DNA of 64,000 bases from the NCBI GenBank assembly GCA_030068145.1, contig JAPJBO010000104.1, positions 124,001 through 188,000 on the forward strand, in the 5' to 3' direction. Position 1 is the first letter of the stretch. Every line of letters starts with the position of its first letter. Positions 58,900 to 64,000 of the stretch are shown piece after piece. This DNA is from Diplonema papillatum. Taxonomy: Eukaryota; Euglenozoa; Diplonemea; Diplonemida; Diplonemidae. The notes beneath the pieces were generated by a model. That model was not told the DNA's origin. It was given only the letters and a program-made list of their open reading frames with translations, and did not search any database. The translations under genes and the position numbers were made by a program.

Positions 58900-61800
58900 C
58901 TACGTCGCGGCAAAGGGGGCCAGGTCTTTCAGCCCGAGCTTGTCGTACAATGCTGCAGTTTCTGTAGAGCGTAGCCGGGACAGAGCAGGTGCCGACTGCT
59001 CTTTGCGGTCGGACACAGCCATCGGTGCGATGTGGACGCAGTCAGGTTCGGCTGAACCGTCTCTTTCCCCGAGAGTCCGGGACACGGGAAAGTACCGGCC
59101 CGGCTCTACCGGCGGCATGGGCTTGCTGCCGTTGGGCTTGACTCGGCTGAGAGATCGTTGGTGCCGCCTTGCGTACCCTGCCGCGCTGCACTGCTCCGCT
59201 GCAGTGGCAGCTGGCGCTTGCTTTGATTTCGCCTGCTTCGGTGGTTGGAGCGCGCTGTACAAGCGCTCGACACAGCGGTTGAGCTTATCGGTTTCGACCA
59301 GGCCGTTTCGTTGCAACGATGCTTTGACCTTTGCGATTCGGTCGGTGGCGGTGGGGGTGCAGTCTCTGTTGTGGGTGTCCTGTGCGAAGGGTGACGTATC
59401 CGAGGATTGCGTGAAGGGGTGATCTTCGCCACTGGGCTCAGAGCTGCTGGCCGTGCTCGTGTCATTGCAGTCGCGTGGGGTTTGGTAGGAACCCGGGTTG
59501 TAGTAATTCTTGTTGTCGTTGCTGTTTTGCTGGGTATTGTGGGCGTGATTGTGGTTATGAAAGTTGTCGCTGCCGTTGTTGCGGTTGGGGTTATTGTTGT
59601 TGCCGCTGTTGTGGTTGGGGTTACTGTTGCCGTTGTTGGGATTGGGGTTGTTGTTGTTGCTGTTGTGGTTGTTGTTGTTGTTGTTGTTGGCGCTGTTGGC
59701 GTTGTGGCCACTGCCCCCTCCGCTTTCAGAGGGGGTATGGTGTCGACTGCTCCTTGGGCTATCGCTTCGAGCACCGACCGCAAACAAGCTGTCTCTCCTG
59801 CTGGATGCAGAGGCCCCGAGATGTCCCCTGTCCCGCAGTTCCTCGATGGCGTTGTCGATGGCTCTGCGCACCGTCTCCTGTTGTCCGATCTCGGCTGCCT
59901 GCAACTCGCGGGCCTTTGCTGCCAGCAGCTGCTCGAGTTGGCTTTCGCGCTGCTCCCAGCCTTTTCGCTCAAAGACCATGTGTTCGTCCAGTTCTTTGAA
60001 CTGCTCCGTAGCTCGCCGCAGCTGTGTGTATGTGCGCTTGTTTTTGTGGGTGCTAGTTTCATGCCGAAGTGTAGTCACGGGCTTTGTCCCAGCGGAGGAA
60101 AAGAGGACCATTCATTTCTGGATCGCTCAAGATACTGCTCGGTCTACCCCCTTCAACAGATGTGGCGAGCATGTCACACCAAAGGATGGCTGCCGCTCTG
60201 TGATGAAAAGGTATCCATTCAGGAGTTGTGAAGCGGATCGAGCAGTTTCAAATTCGTTGTAAGAACGTGCTTACTGCATCAGCCGCCGCGCCAGTGAATC
60301 CCTTTCCCGAGAGGAAGCCTAAGATCTCACAGCCCAATACAAGAACAGACACACCTGTCGTTCTAGATCCGCCACTCGCGCGTCCCTCGTAGCGATTTCT
60401 TCAGAGCCAGCGGAGTGTAGAAGCTGTTCGTTCTCTGCCTCAAGCTGTTCGACCTGTCTCTGCCAGTGATGCACCGCCTCTTCGGCATCTCTCAAATTCG
60501 CACACGCGGCAGCGTTGTCTTCCTTGAGCATCTTTGCATCACTTTCAGCTTGGACACTCAGCGCCTCAGCCGCAGCGAGCTTCTGCCTGATGCTGTCCAA
60601 CTCGTGCTTCAGCTGGCTGATTTGCTTGCCTTGCGCCCTCGAGTGCTTGGCAGCGCCTTTCAGCTGGCCCAGCTCCTTGTCCGAAGCTTCCTGTTGCTTC
60701 AGCAGCTGCGCTTTGAGCTTGAAAACCTCTTCTCTGAGACTCTCCTCGGCTGCCTTGAACGCAACTCCGGGAGCGCTGCCATTAGTCTTACGGAACGGCG
60801 AAGCCGAAAGGTCGTTTCTGTCTCGCTTGCTGCCTCTTGCTGCAGGGGAAACAGCCAGCGACAGGTAAGCCCCGGCCTCCGCCGCCTTCACCTTCGCCTC
60901 CAGCTTTGCAGCCGAGTCGATGGCCTTCTGACGGTAGCCAGAGAGTTCTTCTTGCATCTGATGTTGTATGTGTGTACATATTGTAGCTGATCGTCCTGCC
61001 GTAGACGTGTGACGCAAACGAGATGAAAGTGAGTGTGGTGTCAGCCGAAATGACGTACACGATCTGAAATTGATGTCGTCGAGTGTGCATGATGCCGCGA
61101 TGCGCGATGCAACGAGAAGTGCACCATACATCCGGTCCACTCGCCACACGGAACGCGAGTTTGCAACAAGGATAACGAGCGTACCTTATCAATGGCAGCG
61201 TTGTGCTGCCTCTGTGCTACTTCCGTAGCTTCCATCGCAAGAGCCATCTGTCTTTGTCCGGCGTGAAGCTCGCCTTCCAGTGCATCAATCTGTGTTGAGA
61301 GTGCAAATAAGTGCCTGCTAAGGTTAATAGTTTCGTATAAAAAGGCCTGCGGAGAGTCTAAGAGAGACTAAGCACGAATCCCAATTTACAGGCAGCGCGT
61401 AGAACCCCTGCTCCTTCAAGAAGGCCAACCTACGAGAAGGCCTTGGTGCTCACGGGGATGGCTTTATCCCCGTGAACGCACACAGGGTTCGTTCAGCGAC
61501 CCCAAGAACAAAAAGGATACCTTGGTTTGCAGCATGCGATTCGCTTCTGTCATGGCCAAGAGAGACTGCTCCTGATCCTTAAGTTTTGACAAAGCAAAGC
61601 CAGGCGCCATGGCGGCCTGCGACCGCTGAGGCGTGGCGTTGTTAGGTGCAGAGGCAGTGCGGGCCAGCGCAGGTTGAGATGAAGCTAGCATTGGTGTCAG
61701 GCGCGACAGTTCACCTTTGAGCCTTGCCACGAGGGCATCTCGCGAAGCTACCCGGTCTTCGAGCTCCCCTATTTTTTGAAGCATCTTCAACGCGGAATCG

Positions 61801-64000
61801 TCTGTATTCATTGCTGTCCTCGGCGACCCGATGACCGCGCTTCTCTTGTGCTCCTGACGCAGCGACTCCAGCTCCGAGTCGACGACCTGTAACTGTGTCT
61901 GCAGGGCGTCGTTAGTGGCACGGAGTCTGTCCATCTCTTGGTGTTCGGTCCCATGTGACGTTCCGTCGTACATGCGGTCTCGCTCTCGCTCGACCTGCCC
62001 CAGCTGCATCTCTCTCGCGTGCAGTTGCTCCAATATCTGGGCCTGATTGCGCGCAAGCTTCCGCTCGTAGGCCTGCGTACGCTCCTCTACCTTCGCGAGC
62101 CGGGTTTCGTACGTCTTTCGCAGGTCGGATTCCGTGGCCATGTACTCTTTCTCCTGTGGTTGCATGTTGCCATCTAAACCAAACCGTGTCAGCTTTGCAA
62201 GCTGCGGTTGACCGACAGGCTCTTGTGTGTATTGACTGACAGGCTGCGTTGTGCGTATTTCGACGGAGGCAAGAGGGGGAGAAGCAATACAACTACAAAG
62301 TGGGTCTTTTTTGAGACGCTTACGCCCGCCACTACCCAGATTTACCTGTGATTCGTGTGGGCTACAGCACATTTATCTCCTTTGAGATTTTGCAACTGGC
62401 AGCCTCCTCAAGTAGTTCCAACAAAGCAAGTGCTTTTCCAACAAACAAAAACGGGTTGAGCCCCTGCACTACAAATACCTTGTCCATGAGGGTGCGGGCA
62501 GCGTCGATCTCCGACTTCTGCAATCGTGCCTGCAGCGCTTCGACGGTGGCCACGGCCTCGGCCAGGTGCAGCCGGGCGGTGGACGCGTCGCTGGCCAGGT
62601 CCTCAGCCTTTCTTTTGGCTTTCTCGACCACTGTAGCGGTGACCGTCCTGCGCTCTGCGTCGAGCCGTGCACAATCCGCCTCGAGCCCTTGCACCTTTTG
62701 CCGCAGGTGGACCACCTCGTGGTTCGCAGCGATGCGGCCGTTCACCGCGGCGTCCCCAGATGCGCCGGCTTTCTTGGCGTCTTCCTTCGCCGAGAAAATG
62801 ACCTGCTCGAGCATCTGCACCTTCGTCTCGAGGTCCTTCGCCTCGTTGCGCGCGATTTTAGCCTCGAGGGCCTTGATGTAGTCGGCGCCCGCAGCGCAGG
62901 TGCGGGTTTTGGCGGCGAGGTGCTGCTCCAGCTTCGAGGGCAGCGGCTTCGTTTTGTGGCTGGGCAGGGCGGCGGCCGTGCGGCTGCGGGTCGCGTGGTT
63001 CGATCGGTCGCTGGCGGTCGGGGTGCCGAAGGTGCAGCTGCCGGGGGGGTGCGGGTCCGGGTGGGTGGGCAGCTGCTTTTGGAGGTCCTGCAGCTCGGCG
63101 TCGCGGAAAGAGACGAGGAGCTTGAGCTCTTCGACCTCGTCCGCCAAGTGCTTGATGCGGTCTTCAGCCGTCCGCTCGCAGGAGTCTTCCTTTCTTTCGT
63201 CGCGTTGCTCTTCTCCGCGCACGCCCGCCGCCTCCAACGCCTGGCGCAACGCTTCGTTCGCTTCGACGTAGGCCCGGAGCCTCGCGCTTGCCTCTTCCAT
63301 CTGCTCTTCCGATTCGCGGAGCTTTCTGCGCAGGTCTGCTGCTTCGCTTTCCAAAGCCGACGCCGCATCGGTGTCGTCACGATCGGTACCCGCGAACAAC
63401 ACGTGGCCGGGCTTGCAGCGAGATGACGGTGCTCCGGCTTCCTTGCGCTCGGTGTCCATCTCAACGGGTCCGACCAGCCCCGTTGGTGGCGTGTTCACGT
63501 TGCCGCGACCCCCGAAGCGAACCATGGGTGACGTCGTCTCGCGGGATCCTGTGAGTGAATAGCTTATTTTCCCGAACGGACATCGACGGTAGGGGACGAG
63601 CCTTGCTGCATATCCTGGCCAGACCATGCCAACTGTCTATAAGAAAAGGAAGAGCCGAGGAGAGAGGGTACCTGGCGCGTTGCTGTAGAGCGGAGCAAGA
63701 TCGTCGGCGGCGTTGTGGTGGGGTCGGGTGGCGTGATGGGAGGGCTGCTGATCTGACGTCGCCGACGGCCCGTTTGTGTAGAAGAGCCGTTGGCGAGGGG
63801 ACGGTGCAGGGGACGTGAGACCTCTGCGCCGGTCGCCTGGACACGCGGGGCTGACCGTCAGGGAGACGGCTTGCTGCTGCTGCTTGTGTTGCTGCTGCTG
63901 CGCCGGGTGTGGCTGCTGGGGGTCCAAGCGGGAGGAGGAGAAGTAGCCGCCGCGGTTCTGCACCTCGCGCTGGTACAAGTTCAGGTCGACTTCTGCTTCG
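58900..64000 (-). CDS. Large coiled-coil protein with Asn-rich tract (six exons in view, 5' end outside)
   Basis: Exons on the minus strand: 64000-63672 (partial), 63548-62479, 62153-61521, 61289-61185, 60957-60355 and 60021-58900. Introns of 123-333 bp have GT-AG ends (donors gtaccc, gtattt, gtatcc, gtacgc, gtgtgt); the first is phase 1, the rest phase 0. The reading starts with a Gln/Pro/Ser-rich segment (PHPAQQQQHKQQQQA). Long heptad-type coiled coils follow (EEVEELKLLVSFRDAELQDL, LEQHLAAKTRTC, ERTQAYERKLARNQAQILEQ, ISQLKHELDSIRQKLAAAEA). An Asn/His tract (about 59530-59720) comes next, then a short C-terminal domain ending LYDKLGLKDLAPF. In total more than 1,280 residues. Centrosomal, cytoskeletal or vesicle-tether roles are typical of such proteins, but no family is recognised. 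Confidence 0.8.
59530..59720 (-). repeat. (AAC/AAT)n coding tract: polyasparagine
   Basis: Imperfect aac/aat triplets encode about 60 residues of Asn with interspersed Pro, Gly, His and Ser within the last exon of the coiled-coil gene. Confidence 0.9.
61450..61475. repeat. 10-bp perfect hairpin inside an intron
   Basis: tcacggggat-ggcttt-atccccgtga in the intron between exons 62153-61521 and 61289-61185. Confidence 0.6.
62253..62415. repeat. Dispersed repeat R3, copy 3, inside an intron
   Basis: Matches 1765-1935 (tttcgacggaggcaagaggg, acgcttacgcccgccacta, gtgggctacagca, cctttgagattttgcaactgg). It lies wholly within the 62154-62478 intron of the coiled-coil gene and makes up about half of it. 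Confidence 0.75.

Noticed and set aside
59407-60262. Plus-strand Val/Leu-rich ORFs that look like membrane proteins
   Set aside because: They are the antisense of the AAC/AAT asparagine tract; gtt repeats read as Val/Leu.

Overview
The window is nuclear DNA of a microbial eukaryote. Genes have short GT-AG introns: a NagB gene with a 66-bp first exon, a two-exon HAD phosphatase and a six-exon coiled-coil gene. Long intergenic stretches are filled with LINEs, tyrosine-recombinase (DIRS-order) retroelements, tRNA-derived SINEs, DNA-transposon fragments, minisatellites and foldback repeats. The species cannot be named from sequence alone. The mix would suit a large-genome protist (chromerid or dinoflagellate-like alveolate, or another alga), but that is inference.

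Left third (1-25 kb). An RTX-type calcium-binding repeat fragment runs off the left edge on the minus strand. After a patchwork of dispersed repeats comes one large minus-strand locus of secreted CUB-like domains. Its intact part (12443-18979) starts with a signal peptide and encodes seven CUB-like domains with Thr/Pro linkers, a 20-residue repeat array, and three almost identical 383-residue units of three Cys-rich domains each. A CAA-to-TAA change ends the frame. Decayed units continue beyond it (11290-12442, 9781-10145, 2350-3335). A full-length LINE (3336-9780) sits inside the last decayed unit, with a 7-bp target duplication. A second, 5'-truncated LINE copy lies at 19431-24835. Both LINEs have an ORF1 with a zinc-binding tail, and an ORF2 (2A-like peptide, APE endonuclease, reverse transcriptase, zinc finger) whose ATG overlaps the ORF1 stop.

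Middle (25-36 kb). A decayed tyrosine-recombinase retroelement (minus strand, order YR - RT - RNase H) has been split by a smaller RT/RNase H element. The smaller element is bounded by split direct repeats in the B - ORF - A B - A arrangement typical of Ngaro/PAT-like elements. Beyond it lie a plus-strand basic ORF and zinc-finger ORF, palindromes, 13-bp and 41-bp minisatellites, two tail-to-tail SINEs, hAT-like and MULE-like transposase fragments, and a 21-bp array capped by an 18-bp-arm palindrome.

Right half (36-64 kb). 36-47 kb holds little I can assign. Host genes follow, all on the minus strand: an FCP/SCP-type HAD phosphatase (47975-49396), a complete glucosamine-6-phosphate deaminase NagB (51279-52551), an STI1-like helical protein with a nearby frameshifted duplicate (56939-57760), and a coiled-coil protein of more than 1,280 residues with an Asn-rich tract (58900 to beyond the right edge). 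Between NagB and the STI1-like gene (52.7-56.1 kb) is a dense cluster of hairpins, foldbacks and a 0.8-kb element with 30-bp terminal inverted repeats. NagB would feed amino-sugar carbon into glycolysis; I see no functional link among the other host genes.
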